Shown here piece after piece: positions 8,212 through 16,971 of a stretch of 64,000 nucleotides of DNA; position 1 is the first letter of the stretch, and each line of letters opens with the position of its first letter. The position numbers and the translations under genes are program-made. Source of the DNA: Clostridia bacterium (GTDB lineage: Bacteria > Bacillota > Clostridia > Oscillospirales > CAG-272); contig JAFTOI010000017.1 in the NCBI GenBank assembly GCA_017463865.1, positions 62,001-126,000 of the forward strand. The letters are read 5' to 3'. The notes under the pieces are model-generated. The model did not search any database, had not been told where the DNA came from, and worked only from the letters and a program-made list of their open reading frames with translations.

Positions 8212-9576
8212 TCAGATCACCCGCTGCAGCCGTCCCTGCCTGTACCGATGGAACACATACACCAGCATCGAGATGTTCAGCGTAAACAGAATGATCCACG
8301 ACACAAAGAAGCAGTGGAAAATATTCTCATACGACGGCCAGCGGGTGTAGATGAAGTTCATCCAGATCATGCGGAAGATGAAGACCGAGAAGATCGAGTT
8401 CAGCGACGTCAGGAAGGAGTACCCAAAGGCCTGCAGCACGTTGCCGAAGATACCGTTCATCGCGCCCATCCAGTAGAAAAAGATGATGTACTTGGCGCGG
8501 AGCATGCCGTACTCGATGGCCGCGGGATCCTCGCCAACAAAGGGGACGAGCAAATGCTCGCCGAAGGCATAGGTCAGCGTGCCCAGCACCAGCCCGAACA
8601 GCGCACCAATCGTCAGGCAGAGCGCGAAGGAGCGGTTGACCCGCTCGCGCTGTCCTGCACCGAGGTTCTGCCCGATGAAGGTCAGCGCCGCGTTGCCGAA
8701 GGCGTTCGTGATGCTGGAGATGAAACCCTCGAGGCTGATCGCCGCGGCGTTGCCCGCCACGGCCGCGTAGCCGTAGGAGTTGATGGCCGACTGGATCTGC
8801 AGATTGGCCAGCGGGAAAAGGGCCGTGTGGAGGGCAATGGGCAAGCCGAACTTGAGGATGCGCGAGAACAGCCCCCGGTGGAAGATCAGATGCCGCAGCT
8901 CGACCCGGCAGTCGTTGTCGATGCGGCAGAGCCGGCGCACCACCAGCACCGCGCCCAGCACCTGCGACGCCACCGTTGCAATGGCGACCGCCGCGATCTT
9001 CTGGGGCAGGATGAGGCATAGAATGAGGTTGAGCACCACATTGAGCAGGCCGGAGAGCAGCATGTAGATCAGCGGCCGCTGGGTGTCGCCCGAGACGCGC
9101 AGCACCTCGGCGCCGAAGTTGTAGACGAGGATGGCGGGCGCCGAGAGGAAGTAGATGCGCAAATAGACCATCGCGCCCTCAAAGCATTCGGCGGGGCAGT
9201 TGGTCAGCGCGAGAAACTGGCGCGACAGGCCGAAGCCCAGCGCCGCCGAGACGAGGCCGATCCCCGCCGCAGTGATGAGGGAGGTGCTGACGGTGGCGGC
9301 AGACTGCTCCTTTTCCCGCGCACCGATGAAGCGGGCCAGCAGCACCTTTGTGCCGGCCGCCAGCCCCATAAAGGTGTTGATGAGCAGGCCGGTGATGGTG
9401 CTGGTTGCGCCGACCGAGGCGACCGCCACCGTGTCGGCCATGTAGCGGAGCACCATCGTGTCGACGGCGCTGAAGAGGGTCTGGATCAGAGAAGTGATCG
9501 CGATCGGCAGGGCATAGATGAAGATGGAAGGCAGCAGCGCCCCCCGGGTCGCGTCGATGGATTTGAGTTTCAGCAT
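8212..9576 (-). CDS. MATE family efflux transporter
   Basis: 454 residues with about twelve hydrophobic segments. N-terminal IYALPIAITSLIQTLFSAVDTMVL, then GATSTITGLLINTFMGLAAGTKVLLAR and a second repeat with GNAAAISLEGFISSITNAFG, FIGQNLGAG and NRSFALCLTIG. This two-fold arrangement is typical of Na+/H+-driven multidrug and toxin extrusion proteins. The start follows AAGAAGGACAACC. Substrate unknown. A DUF624-type membrane protein lies 35 bases upstream, so the two may be co-transcribed. Confidence 0.93.
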   Translation of the reverse strand: MLKLKSIDATRGALLPSIFIYALPIAITSLIQTLFSAVDTMVLRYMADTVAVASVGATSTITGLLINTFMGLAAGTKVLLARFIGAREKEQSAATVSTSLITAAGIGLVSAALGFGLSRQFLALTNCPAECFEGAMVYLRIYFLSAPAILVYNFGAEVLRVSGDTQRPLIYMLLSGLLNVVLNLILCLILPQKIAAVAIATVASQVLGAVLVVRRLCRIDNDCRVELRHLIFHRGLFSRILKFGLPIALHTALFPLANLQIQSAINSYGYAAVAGNAAAISLEGFISSITNAFGNAALTFIGQNLGAGQRERVNRSFALCLTIGALFGLVLGTLTYAFGEHLLVPFVGEDPAAIEYGMLRAKYIIFFYWMGAMNGIFGNVLQAFGYSFLTSLNSIFSVFIFRMIWMNFIYTRWPSYENIFHCFFVSWIILFTLNISMLVYVFHRYRQGRLQRVI

Positions 9577-9611
9577 GGTTGTCCTTCTTTTTGGGTCATT
9601 CCGGAAAGATT

Positions 9612-10622
9612 TTACAGCAGAGCAGCCGCGTCGGGATCGGGCAGAGTGTCGCCGTCGTCGCTGTCACCGTCGCTGTCGTCATCGCCGCCGTGCTCGCGCT
9701 GATAGGGCTTGATCATCAGATCATCGATCTTCGGCCACGCGGCATAGGCCGCCATGAAGCCGGCGCAGCCGGGGAAGTAGACCAGCGGCAGGATGACCAC
9801 CACGATGATGCCGAGGGGGGCGAGCAGCATGATGAGAATGTAGTTGAGCACAAGCATGGCCGCCATGCCGAGCAGAGCCATGACGTTGCGCTTGATGCCC
9901 ACCACCGAGAAGATGAAGGCGTTCTTGATCAGCTTGCCCATGGGGAGATCGAAGGTGACCAGCATCAGGTAGAGGTAGTAACGCATGAAGTTGTAGATCA
10001 GCAGCAGGGCGATGATGAGGAAGAACATCATGTCCATGGCGAAGCTGCCGATGAGGTTGTAGAAGTAGACAAGGTCAAAGATGAGCAGCGCGAGGATGAC
10101 GAGGTCGACGATACCCAGCAGCAGTCCCTGCTTTTTGTTGCGGCGGATGGCGTACCAGAAGTCGCTCCACATGAAGACCGGCTCGCGGCGCACCAGGCTG
10201 CGTAGGATGTAGGTGGTGCCGACGTTGATGTAGCCGAAGGTGCCGAGCCACACGATGGCAATGCCGGCCATCAGCAGGATAAAGCCGGGCGTCAGGAAGG
10301 GCAGCTGGAATTGGATGCCGTTCAGCGCAAAGAGGGGAGCAAGTGCCGGTGTCTGCACGACCTGCGATGCGCCGAAGAGGGCGGGGTAGATAGCGGAAGT
10401 GACCGAGGGGGTCTTCTCGCCGGTGAAGAAGAGGTAGGCCATCACGGCCAGCGGGATGATGCCAAGCAGCATGTAGAGGTTGACCGACAGGATCTTGGTA
10501 AACTTGCGGCCGAAGAGCTTGAAGAAATTCTTCAGATTCGGCGGGCCGATCTCCTCCTTCTCGACCCCCTTGCCGTCACGGTAGAGGTCAAAGAGCTTGA
10601 ATTTTTTCTTTTTCTGTTCCAC
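9612..10622 (-). CDS. DUF624/YesL-like membrane protein
   Basis: 336 residues, GTG start preceded by GAGGAAACTACC. After a charged N-terminus there are about five to six membrane segments, with the DUF624-like stretch GTTYILRSLVRREPVFMWSDFW between them (read as TYILRSLVRRE and FMWSDFW). An acidic Asp-rich C-terminus follows (GGDDDSDGDSDDGD). YesL-type proteins often sit beside carbohydrate uptake genes, and their role is not established. The longer than usual length comes from an insertion between the first two membrane segments. Confidence 0.72.
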   Translation of the reverse strand: MEQKKKKFKLFDLYRDGKGVEKEEIGPPNLKNFFKLFGRKFTKILSVNLYMLLGIIPLAVMAYLFFTGEKTPSVTSAIYPALFGASQVVQTPALAPLFALNGIQFQLPFLTPGFILLMAGIAIVWLGTFGYINVGTTYILRSLVRREPVFMWSDFWYAIRRNKKQGLLLGIVDLVILALLIFDLVYFYNLIGSFAMDMMFFLIIALLLIYNFMRYYLYLMLVTFDLPMGKLIKNAFIFSVVGIKRNVMALLGMAAMLVLNYILIMLLAPLGIIVVVILPLVYFPGCAGFMAAYAAWPKIDDLMIKPYQREHGGDDDSDGDSDDGDTLPDPDAAALL

Positions 10623-10701
10623 GGTAGTTTCCTCGTTTTATCATTTTTATAAAATATTGGGGAAATGAAGGAATATCTTAGCAGGCGAACGAATCAACTT
10701 A

Positions 10702-10770
10702 TCATCCTGAGCGCAGCGAAGGATGTTTCTTTCGTCAAGATTCATCGTCGCTCCGCTCCTCCGAATGACA
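10702..10770. repeat. dispersed palindromic repeat of the ATCCTGAGCGCAGCGAAGGAT type
   Basis: TCATCCTGAGCGCAGCGAAGG, then GATTCATCGTCGCTCCGC and CTCCGAATGACA. Repeats of this pattern are widespread in bacterial intergenic regions. Only one copy is seen in the window. Nothing else is evident in 10623-10819. Confidence 0.5.
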
Positions 10771-10819
10771 GATGTGTTTCGCTTTTGCTCATATTTTTTG
10801 TGTTTTGCAGAAACTGAGC

Positions 10820-11467
10820 CTATACCAGCGCGCACAGCCCGCAGTACGCTCCGTGCACCAGCATCACAAACCCGAACATCGTCAGGTACACGAACAGATA
10901 CCGCCACACGAAGGGCGAGCGGAGGATCTTCTTCGGCCGGCCGCAGATGGCGCGGTACTCGTGTGAGAAATACACCGCCTGCGCCGCCAGATGCACGAAT
11001 GCCGCGGCGACCAGGCCGTTCGCTCCGAGAAAGAGCAGGAACGCCCCTGCCCCGTGCGACATCTGCAGTGTTCCCGCCGAAAGGGCGCTGCCCAGCCACG
11101 CCGCCACAAAGCCCAGCGAGAACCCCCGCCAGGCCGTCAGCACGCTCAGCGCCAGCGGGCAGAACAGCGTAAAGCCCGCCGTCAGGATGAGGAACATCGA
11201 CCGGATGTCGCCCGACGCGCTGTCGAGAATAGCCGCCGCGCAGTCGGGCAGACTGTCGCCGGCTGCGAAGGGAGATGTAAAATGTGCCGCCGCCCAGCCG
11301 TCCAGCGCCGGCAGTGCCGCCGCGTCGAGCAGGGAGCAGAGCACCACGCCGAACAAAAAGGCCAGCAGATACAGCCCCAGATATTGCCCCGTGATGCGGA
11401 GCCGGATGTAGGCGGGCGAGCTGCGCCGGGCGATGACCTCGGGCGCGGGAATGGCGGTCTTCTGCAT
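10820..11467 (-). CDS. multi-pass membrane protein, possibly SpoIIM-like
   Basis: 215 residues. I chose MQKTAIPAP as start because GGAGG lies five bases upstream; the Met four codons earlier would fall on that site. Five to six hydrophobic segments: TGQYLGLYLLAFLFGVVLCSLL, MFLILTAGFTLFCPLALSVL, GFSLGFVAAWLG and a C-terminal pair ending in YLFVYLTMFGFVMLVHGAYC (each quoted in part). The GFSLGF and SHGAGA region weakly recalls the SpoIIM/integral-membrane fold, but I would not assign that name. proC lies 57 bases upstream on the same strand. Confidence 0.65.
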   Translation of the reverse strand: MQKTAIPAPEVIARRSSPAYIRLRITGQYLGLYLLAFLFGVVLCSLLDAAALPALDGWAAAHFTSPFAAGDSLPDCAAAILDSASGDIRSMFLILTAGFTLFCPLALSVLTAWRGFSLGFVAAWLGSALSAGTLQMSHGAGAFLLFLGANGLVAAAFVHLAAQAVYFSHEYRAICGRPKKILRSPFVWRYLFVYLTMFGFVMLVHGAYCGLCALV

Positions 11468-11524
11468 AATTGCCTCCATAAGATTGTTTTTGTTCCATCT
11501 TATGGTCGTCCCGCCGGGATTATG

Positions 11525-12319
11525 TCACGCGCGGCCAAGCTCCTCAGCGCGGCGGGTGCAGGCCAGCATCGCCTCGTGGATGCCCTCGGCGAATTTGTAC
11601 TCGTCCAGCTTCATGAGCGCCTGCTCGGTCGTCCCCTTTTTGGAGGTGACCATCGCGATCAGCTCGTCGGGCGTCTTGTCCGATGCTTTGACCAGCTTCG
11701 CCGAGCCGATCACTGCATCGCAGACGGCGTCGAGCAGGCCCTCGTCCGCGAGGCCCTGCGCCAGTCCCGACTCGTAGATCGACTTGATAAAGAGGAAGAC
11801 ATACGCCGGCGAGGAGCTGGTGACCGAGATGATCTTGTTCATGTCGGCTTCATCGAGCACGATGGTGCTGCCCGCCGCATCAAAGAGGGAGCGCACAAAG
11901 GCGAAGGCCGCGTCGTCGACCAGCGCGTTGCGGCAGAGGGCGATCACACCCTCGCCGATCAGCATCGGCGTGTTGGGCATCGTGCGCACGACGGGCAGAG
12001 GGCCGAAGGCGTCGGTGAAGGCCCGGATCGGGACACCGGCCGCGATCGAGACCAGCAGCTTGTCATGCACAACATCGGCCGCCTTCAGCTCGTTGAAAAG
12101 CTCAGGCATGTTCTGCGGCTTGACGGCGAAGATGACGCAGTCAGCCGCAGCGGCCGCCGCCGGCGCCGACACAGCGCGAACATAGCCGCGGTCGGCATAG
12201 CGAGCCATCGCCTCGGGAAAACGGTCAAACAGGATGATATCAGCATCGTCCACGACACCGCGCAGACTGCCGAGAATCGCGCCGGCCATGTTGCCGACGC
12301 CGAGAAAAGCAAGTTTCAT
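11525..12319 (-). CDS. proC: pyrroline-5-carboxylate reductase
   Basis: 264 residues, normal for ProC. It reduces pyrroline-5-carboxylate to proline with NAD(P)H. N-terminal MKLAFLGVGNMAGA is the Rossmann glycine motif, followed by FAVKPQNM, VVRTMPNTPMLIGEG and the C-terminal dimerisation segment SSSPAYVFLFI...KGTTEQAL, the ProC family signature. The frame extends 92 codons upstream, but the start with GAGG at the family N-terminus is clear and a promoter lies inside the extension. Together with argG-argH this places two amino-acid biosynthesis units near each other. Confidence 0.95.
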   Translation of the reverse strand: MKLAFLGVGNMAGAILGSLRGVVDDADIILFDRFPEAMARYADRGYVRAVSAPAAAAAADCVIFAVKPQNMPELFNELKAADVVHDKLLVSIAAGVPIRAFTDAFGPLPVVRTMPNTPMLIGEGVIALCRNALVDDAAFAFVRSLFDAAGSTIVLDEADMNKIISVTSSSPAYVFLFIKSIYESGLAQGLADEGLLDAVCDAVIGSAKLVKASDKTPDELIAMVTSKKGTTEQALMKLDEYKFAEGIHEAMLACTRRAEELGRA

Positions 12320-12353
12320 GGGTTTACCTCGGGTTGAATGGAATTCAACTTTC

Positions 12354-12382
12354 ATTATAACATTATCCCGCGGGAAAAGCAA
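12354..12382 (-). promoter_or_regulatory. proC promoter
   Basis: Minus strand -35 TTGCTT (12377-12382), 17-base spacer containing the palindrome CCCGCGGG, -10 TATAAT (12354-12359), about 35 bases from the proC start. Confidence 0.7.
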
Positions 12383-12553
12383 CCGAAACACAAAATATTT
12401 ACATCTGAAATTTTCATATTCCCGTTTTGCGCCGTGAATCGGCCGAAGCTGGGAACAGGCGATAAACCAAGGGGAAATACACCTTTGATGAAAAATCAGC
12501 CATTCGCCCGCCGCATTTTGTGCGATTTTTTGCGAAAAATCGCCGCCAGCATC

Positions 12554-12582
12554 TTGAATTTCTGCAGGATTTGTGCTATAAT
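12554..12582 (+). promoter_or_regulatory. nfnAB promoter
   Basis: -35 TTGAAT (12554-12559), 17-base spacer, -10 TATAAT (12577-12582). The start codon follows 37 bases later, with GGAG at 12607-12610. Confidence 0.75.
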
Positions 12583-12618
12583 ATTGCATTATCATAACTT
12601 ACACATGGAGATAAACCT

Positions 12619-13467
12619 ATGTTTAAGATCGTCAAAAAATACCCCCTTAACGACACCACCGACTTCCTGTCGGTCTATGCCCCCCGCATCGCCGCAAAGG
12701 CACAGCCCGGGCAGTTCATCATCTTCCGCGTCGACGAGACCGGCGAGCGCATCCCGCTCACCATCGCCGGCTACGACCGCGAGGCGGGCACCGTCTCGAT
12801 CATCTTCCAGAAGGTCGGCAAGTCGACCATGCAGCTGGGCGCGCTGAACGAGGGCGACGAGATCCTCGACTTCGTCGGTCCCCTTGGCACTCCCTCCCAC
12901 CTCGACGGCTACAGCCGCGTCGCTGTCATCGGCGGCGGCCTGGGCTGCGCCATCGCTTACCCGCAGGCCAAGTACCTGCATGAAAACGGCGCGAAGGTCG
13001 ACATCATCGCCGGCTTCCGCTCCAAGGACATCATCATCCTCGAGGACGAGATGAAGGCTTGCTCCGAGACCCTCACCATCCTCACCGATGACGGCTCCAA
13101 CGGCAACAAGGGCCTGGTCACCGACGGCCTCAAGGCAAAGATCGAGGAGGGCGTCAAGTACGACCTCGTCATCGCCATCGGCCCCCCGATGATGATGAAG
13201 TTCGTGTGCCTCCTGACCAAGCAGTACGGCATCAAGACCATCGTCAGCATGAACCCGATCATGATCGACGGCACCGGCATGTGCGGCGGCTGCCGCGTCT
13301 CGGTGGGCGGCAAGATCAAGTTCGCCTGCGTCGACGGCCCCGACTTTGACGGCCATGAGGTCGACTTCGACGAAATGATCCGCCGCAATCGTATGTATAT
13401 GGATCAAGAGCGCCATGCCCGCGACGAGCACTGCAACATGATGAAAATGGCCGACAAGGCGAACTGA
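12619..13467 (+). CDS. nfnA: NfnA-type ferredoxin-NADP+ reductase subunit alpha
   Basis: 282 residues. An FAD-binding domain (PGQFIIFRVDE, RIPLTIAGY) is followed by the NAD-binding domain (VAVIGGGLGCAIAYPQAKYL) and a C-terminal [2Fe-2S] site in DGTGMCGGCRV...FACVDGP. This matches the small subunit of the electron-bifurcating NADH-dependent reduced ferredoxin:NADP+ oxidoreductase, also related to the dihydroorotate dehydrogenase electron-transfer subunit. The adjacent large subunit 13 bases downstream supports NfnA over PyrK. The complex balances NADH, NADPH and ferredoxin in anaerobes. Confidence 0.9.
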   Translation: MFKIVKKYPLNDTTDFLSVYAPRIAAKAQPGQFIIFRVDETGERIPLTIAGYDREAGTVSIIFQKVGKSTMQLGALNEGDEILDFVGPLGTPSHLDGYSRVAVIGGGLGCAIAYPQAKYLHENGAKVDIIAGFRSKDIIILEDEMKACSETLTILTDDGSNGNKGLVTDGLKAKIEEGVKYDLVIAIGPPMMMKFVCLLTKQYGIKTIVSMNPIMIDGTGMCGGCRVSVGGKIKFACVDGPDFDGHEVDFDEMIRRNRMYMDQERHARDEHCNMMKMADKAN

Positions 13468-13480
13468 GGAGGACACTACC

Positions 13481-14881
13481 ATGCCGAATATGCAACTGAA
13501 CAAAGTCCCGATGCCCGAGGCCTGCCCCACGGTGCGCAACCGCAATTTTGAAGAGGTAGCCAAGGGCTACACCGCCGAGGACGCCGTCCTCGAGGCACAG
13601 CGCTGCCTCAACTGTAAGAACAAGCCCTGCGTGTCGGGCTGTCCCGTCAATGTCCGCATTCCCGAGTTTATCGCCCGTGTCGCGGCCGGTGAGTTTGAGG
13701 AGGCCTACTCCATCATCCGCTCGACCAACGCTCTTCCCGCTGTCTGCGGCCGTGTATGTCCGCAGGAGAACCAGTGCGAAGGCAAGTGCATCCGCGGCGT
13801 CAAGGGCGAGAGCGTCGGCATCGGCCGCCTCGAGCGCTTCTGCGCCGACTACCACATGCAGCACGCCGCCGAAACCGCCGCAGCCGAGCCCGCGGAGGGC
13901 GCTGTCCGCGTCGCCGTCATCGGCTCCGGCCCCGCAGGCCTGTCCTGCGCCGGTGAACTGGCCCGCCGCGGCTACCGCGTCACTATTTTTGAGGCATTCC
14001 ACACCGCCGGCGGCGTTCTGGTCTACGGTATCCCCGAGTTCCGTCTGCCCAAGGCCATCGTCAAGGCCGAGATCGAGGGCCTGAAGAAGCAGGGCGTTGA
14101 GGTCGAGCTCGACACCGTCGTCGGCCGTGCCGTCACTGTCGACGAGCTCTTCGCCGAGGGCTATTCCGCCATCTTCATCGGCTCGGGCGCCGGTCTGCCC
14201 GGCTTCCTCGGCATCCCCGGCGAGAACAGCTGCGGTGTCTACTCGGCCAACGAGTACCTGACCCGCGTCAACCTCATGAAGGCCTACCGTCCCGAGTACG
14301 ACACGCCCATCATCCGCTCCAAGAAGGTCGCCGTTGTCGGCGGCGGCAACGTCGCCATGGACGCCGCCCGCTGCGCAATGCGTCTGGGCGCCGAGGAGGT
14401 CTCGATCGTCTACCGCCGCAGCGAGGCTGAGATGCCCGCCCGCCGTGAAGAGGTGCATCACGCCAAGGAAGAGGGCATCATCTTCCGCATGCTGACCAAC
14501 CCCGCCGCCATTACAGCTGACGAGAACGGCTTCGTGAAGTCGATGACCTGCGATGTCATGGCGCTGGGCGCGCCCGATGCCTCGGGCCGCTGCCGCCCCG
14601 AGCCGACCGGCGAACAGATCACCCTCGATGTCGACACCGTCATCGTCGCCGTCGGCACCTCGCCGAACCCGCTCCTCCGCATGACCACGCCCGGCCTTGA
14701 TACCGACCGCCGCGGCTGCATCACCACCCCAGACGGCGTAACCACCAGCCGTGAGGGCGTCTTCGCTGGCGGCGACGCCGTCACCGGCGCGGCAACCGTC
14801 ATCCTCGCCATGGGCGCAGGCCGCGAGGCTGCCGATAAGATCGACGCATACTGCCATGAGAAGGGCTATGTGAAGGCGTAA
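13481..14881 (+). CDS. nfnB: NfnB-type large subunit (glutamate synthase beta-like)
   Basis: 466 residues, GGAGG upstream. N-terminal double [4Fe-4S] region CLNCKNKPCVSGCPV and CGRVCPQENQCEGKC, then two nucleotide folds: VAVIGSGPAGLSCAGELARRG for FAD near residue 145 and VAVVGGGNVAMDAARCAMRLG for NADPH near residue 284 (quoted in parts). It is homologous to the GltD subunit of glutamate synthase. Pairing with NfnA and absence of a GltB subunit argue for the Nfn complex, where it carries the bifurcating FAD. Confidence 0.9.
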   Translation: MPNMQLNKVPMPEACPTVRNRNFEEVAKGYTAEDAVLEAQRCLNCKNKPCVSGCPVNVRIPEFIARVAAGEFEEAYSIIRSTNALPAVCGRVCPQENQCEGKCIRGVKGESVGIGRLERFCADYHMQHAAETAAAEPAEGAVRVAVIGSGPAGLSCAGELARRGYRVTIFEAFHTAGGVLVYGIPEFRLPKAIVKAEIEGLKKQGVEVELDTVVGRAVTVDELFAEGYSAIFIGSGAGLPGFLGIPGENSCGVYSANEYLTRVNLMKAYRPEYDTPIIRSKKVAVVGGGNVAMDAARCAMRLGAEEVSIVYRRSEAEMPARREEVHHAKEEGIIFRMLTNPAAITADENGFVKSMTCDVMALGAPDASGRCRPEPTGEQITLDVDTVIVAVGTSPNPLLRMTTPGLDTDRRGCITTPDGVTTSREGVFAGGDAVTGAATVILAMGAGREAADKIDAYCHEKGYVKA

Positions 14882-14897
14882 ATCTCTTATATCAAAT

Positions 14898-14940
14898 AAA
14901 TCCCCCCGTATTGCCGAGATCGGCGGTATGGGGGGATTTT
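14898..14940 (+). terminator. intrinsic terminator of nfnAB
   Basis: AAATCCCCCCGTATTGCCGA, loop, CGGCGGTATGGGGGGATTTT: strong stem with a T-run, 17 bases after the nfnB stop. Confidence 0.85.
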
Positions 14941-15009
14941 GTCGTATCGAGTGGACGGCGTCATTGTTTTGTGGTATAATTGGGTTGAATCTATAAACAG
15001 CACATGGGA

Positions 15010-15077
15010 CACCTCATCCGGCTTCGCCTGACGGCGAAGCCGGATGAGGTGTAACGCTGCCTATGTTTCTAATTTTT
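15010..15077 (+). repeat. family A repeat, short copy 2
   Basis: CACCTCATCCGGCTTCGCC and its inverted end GGCGAAGCCGGATGAGGTG with almost no interior. A diverged tail CCTATGTTTCTAATTTTT replaces the TGTAAC tail of the other copies. It lies just upstream of the ECF sigma leader. Confidence 0.8.
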
Positions 15078-15097
15078 CATAAAATCGCAAAAATTCC

Positions 15098-15141
15098 CGT
15101 GACCAAATCCGAATTTGCCGCACTATATGGGTGAAAGGAGG
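15098..15141 (+). promoter_or_regulatory. candidate ECF-type promoter/leader of sigma gene
   Basis: CGTGACCAAATCCGA at 15098, then CCGCACTATATGG and GTGAAAGGAGGCGAGAG up to the start. It aligns without gaps with the leader of the second sigma gene at 58007 (CGTAACC...TCCGA...CTGATGG...TGAAAGGAGGCGAGAG). A CGTRACC -35-like box shared by two sigma genes suggests autoregulation by ECF factors. Confidence 0.5.
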
Positions 15142-15148
15142 CGAGAGA

Positions 15149-16738
15149 ATGGCAGAGACCAATCTCATCACCGAAAAGCTGATCGCAGAGTTCACACAAA
15201 GCCATATGGAAAAGCTCTTTTACTTCTGCCTCAAAAAAACGGGAAACCATGCCGAGGCGGAAGACCTGACGCAGGATATCGCGCTGAACGTCCTGACGGA
15301 ACTGAACAAAGGCACGATCCCCGCACACTTTTCGGCATGGGTCTGGCGCATCGCACGCAACCGTTACGCTGCGTGGGCAGACGGCAAGCATAGAAAAGCC
15401 GAATCGGTAACCGGTGCCGATATCGGGGACTATGAGCTCGAGGACACCAGCGAGAGCACGCTCGAGCAAATGATCCACAGAGAACAGCTGGCCCTGCTCA
15501 GGCGGGAGCTTGCGTTTATCGGGAGCGAGTACCGCCACATTGTCGTTGCCCACTACATCGAGGACAGGAGCATTCGCGAGATCGCCGCGTCTCTCTTCCT
15601 TTCGGTTGGCGCGGTCAAGCAGCGGCTTTACCGCGCGAGAAATATTCTGAAAGAAGGCATGAACATGGCAAGAGAATTTGGCACAAGAAGCTACAAGCCC
15701 GAGGACATCTCCTATTCCATGGGCCTGCTGCGTCTCGGCAGCAAGCATCAGCCCAAGTGCATCATGGAGCACGCGCTCTACGAAAACATTTTCCTGGAGG
15801 CCTACGGAAATCCCTCTTCCGCGGAGGCGCTTTCGCTGGAGCTCGGCGTGGCGCTGCCCTATATGGAGAGCGAGCTGGAATACCTCACCCGCGAAACCTT
15901 TTTAACGAAGAAAGACGGAAAGTATCAGACCGCCTTTCCGATCGTCAGCCGCACCGCGCAGGAGCAGGTCAACGCCGCTCAGCTGGCCGCCGCCCCCGGG
16001 ATCACAAAGGCGCTGGCAACCTTCATCGATCGGCTCACCGCCGCGCTGGGCGAGGGATATTACGGTACCGATCAAGATGCGGAAAGCGCCAAGTGGACGC
16101 TTCTCCTGCTGGCGCACCAGCATTTTGAGGTAAAATCTCCGCACACGCATCAGTTTACCCAGCGGCCGGACGACGGCCAGTGGGACATCGTCGGCTATCA
16201 GCGTTGTACCGTACCGAAACCGGCCTTTGTGGGCAACCATGTCCTGCACGGAAACGGCTATATGCTCCAGCAGTTCAGCGCTGTGCCCGGCAGAGATCTC
16301 ACCGCTGAGGACGCGCAGGTGATCTTTGACGCCGTGATCGGCCGGATCAGTGACAAAGACGCCCCGCGCGCGGCGGAGTTGGCGGAATGCGGCTATCTCC
16401 GCCGGACAGGGGACACTTATGCACCGGCAATTCCGGTGATGAAGCCCGCCGCGATCCGGCATACAGTCAACAGCATGGATGCCGAAACGCGCTCGGTGCT
16501 GAACGCTCTGGCCGACAGCGCGAAACAGCAGATGGCGGAGCTGCATCATACGATCACCGAAATTGTCCGCTCCGATCTTCCGGCCATATTTGCCGGGAAT
16601 GCATTCCAGTGCGAGCTGGCCGCCTCAAGCTGTGATTTCTCACGCGGCTATATCATGGCTGAGGCACTGCGGCAGGGGTATCTGCTGCCTGCGGAAAAGG
16701 TGAGCCGGGCAGTCGGCGCGTATCTCGATCTTGTATAA
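15149..16738 (+). CDS. ECF-type sigma factor with large C-terminal extension
   Basis: 529 residues. Residues about 10-75 form the sigma-70 region 2 (HMEKLFYFCLKKTGN, AEDLTQDIALNVL, FSAWVWRIARNRY). Residues about 110-165 form region 4 (YRHIVVAHYIEDRSIREIA, SVGAVKQRLYRAR). The remaining 360 residues are not recognised; they include CIMEHALYEN, AFPIVSRTAQEQV and RHTVNSMDAETRSVL, with no membrane segment. Ordinary ECF factors are about 180 residues, so this is a fusion or an acquired regulatory domain. AAAGGAGG is seven bases before the ATG. An in-frame GTG at 15131 overlaps that site and is rejected. Confidence 0.85.
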   Translation: MAETNLITEKLIAEFTQSHMEKLFYFCLKKTGNHAEAEDLTQDIALNVLTELNKGTIPAHFSAWVWRIARNRYAAWADGKHRKAESVTGADIGDYELEDTSESTLEQMIHREQLALLRRELAFIGSEYRHIVVAHYIEDRSIREIAASLFLSVGAVKQRLYRARNILKEGMNMAREFGTRSYKPEDISYSMGLLRLGSKHQPKCIMEHALYENIFLEAYGNPSSAEALSLELGVALPYMESELEYLTRETFLTKKDGKYQTAFPIVSRTAQEQVNAAQLAAAPGITKALATFIDRLTAALGEGYYGTDQDAESAKWTLLLLAHQHFEVKSPHTHQFTQRPDDGQWDIVGYQRCTVPKPAFVGNHVLHGNGYMLQQFSAVPGRDLTAEDAQVIFDAVIGRISDKDAPRAAELAECGYLRRTGDTYAPAIPVMKPAAIRHTVNSMDAETRSVLNALADSAKQQMAELHHTITEIVRSDLPAIFAGNAFQCELAASSCDFSRGYIMAEALRQGYLLPAEKVSRAVGAYLDLV

Positions 16739-16744
16739 GCCATC

Positions 16745-16786
16745 ATCCCGCCGGGACAGCGCGCTGCGCTGTTCCCGGCGGGATCT
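16745..16786. terminator. hairpin terminator between convergent genes
   Basis: ATCCCGCCGGGA, CAGCGC, loop GCT, GCGCTG, TTCCCGGCGGGAT followed by CTTTC. A very stable stem with a weak T-run that separates the sigma gene and the ferredoxin gene. Confidence 0.65.
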
Positions 16787-16787
16787 T

Positions 16788-16967
16788 TCACGGCAGATTC
16801 CCGCACGCGAGCAGGCACTGCCCGCACTGGATGCAGTCGGGGCCGACCACCGGCACGGAGACACCATGCTTGTTCTTCTCGAAGGTGATGTGCCCGCAGA
16901 TCATGCACCGGCCGCAGCCGATGCAGCACCCGGCGTCAACCACGCGGCTGATGTTGTTCTCGCCCAT
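16788..16967 (-). CDS. small 2[4Fe-4S] ferredoxin-like protein
   Basis: 59 residues. Two cysteine clusters, CCIGCGRCMIC and CIQCGQCLLACG, would each bind an iron-sulfur cluster. The first has CxxCxxCxxC spacing rather than the usual final CxxxC. The ATG lies four bases after the stop of the upstream aldo/keto reductase, whose last codons provide a GGGGTGAG site, so the two are translationally coupled. A frame starting eight codons earlier is possible. The likely role is electron transfer to or from the reductase. Confidence 0.8.
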   Translation of the reverse strand: MGENNISRVVDAGCCIGCGRCMICGHITFEKNKHGVSVPVVGPDCIQCGQCLLACGNLP

Positions 16968-16971
16968 GCGC

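Noticed and set aside
10647..11498. 283-codon minus frame overlapping the membrane protein at 10820-11467
   Set aside because: Different frame, Arg/Gly-rich without hydrophobic segments; the chosen frame has coherent membrane helices and a GGAGG site.
12320..12595. 92-codon extension of proC
   Set aside because: It contains the proC promoter, and the homologous start has a ribosome site.
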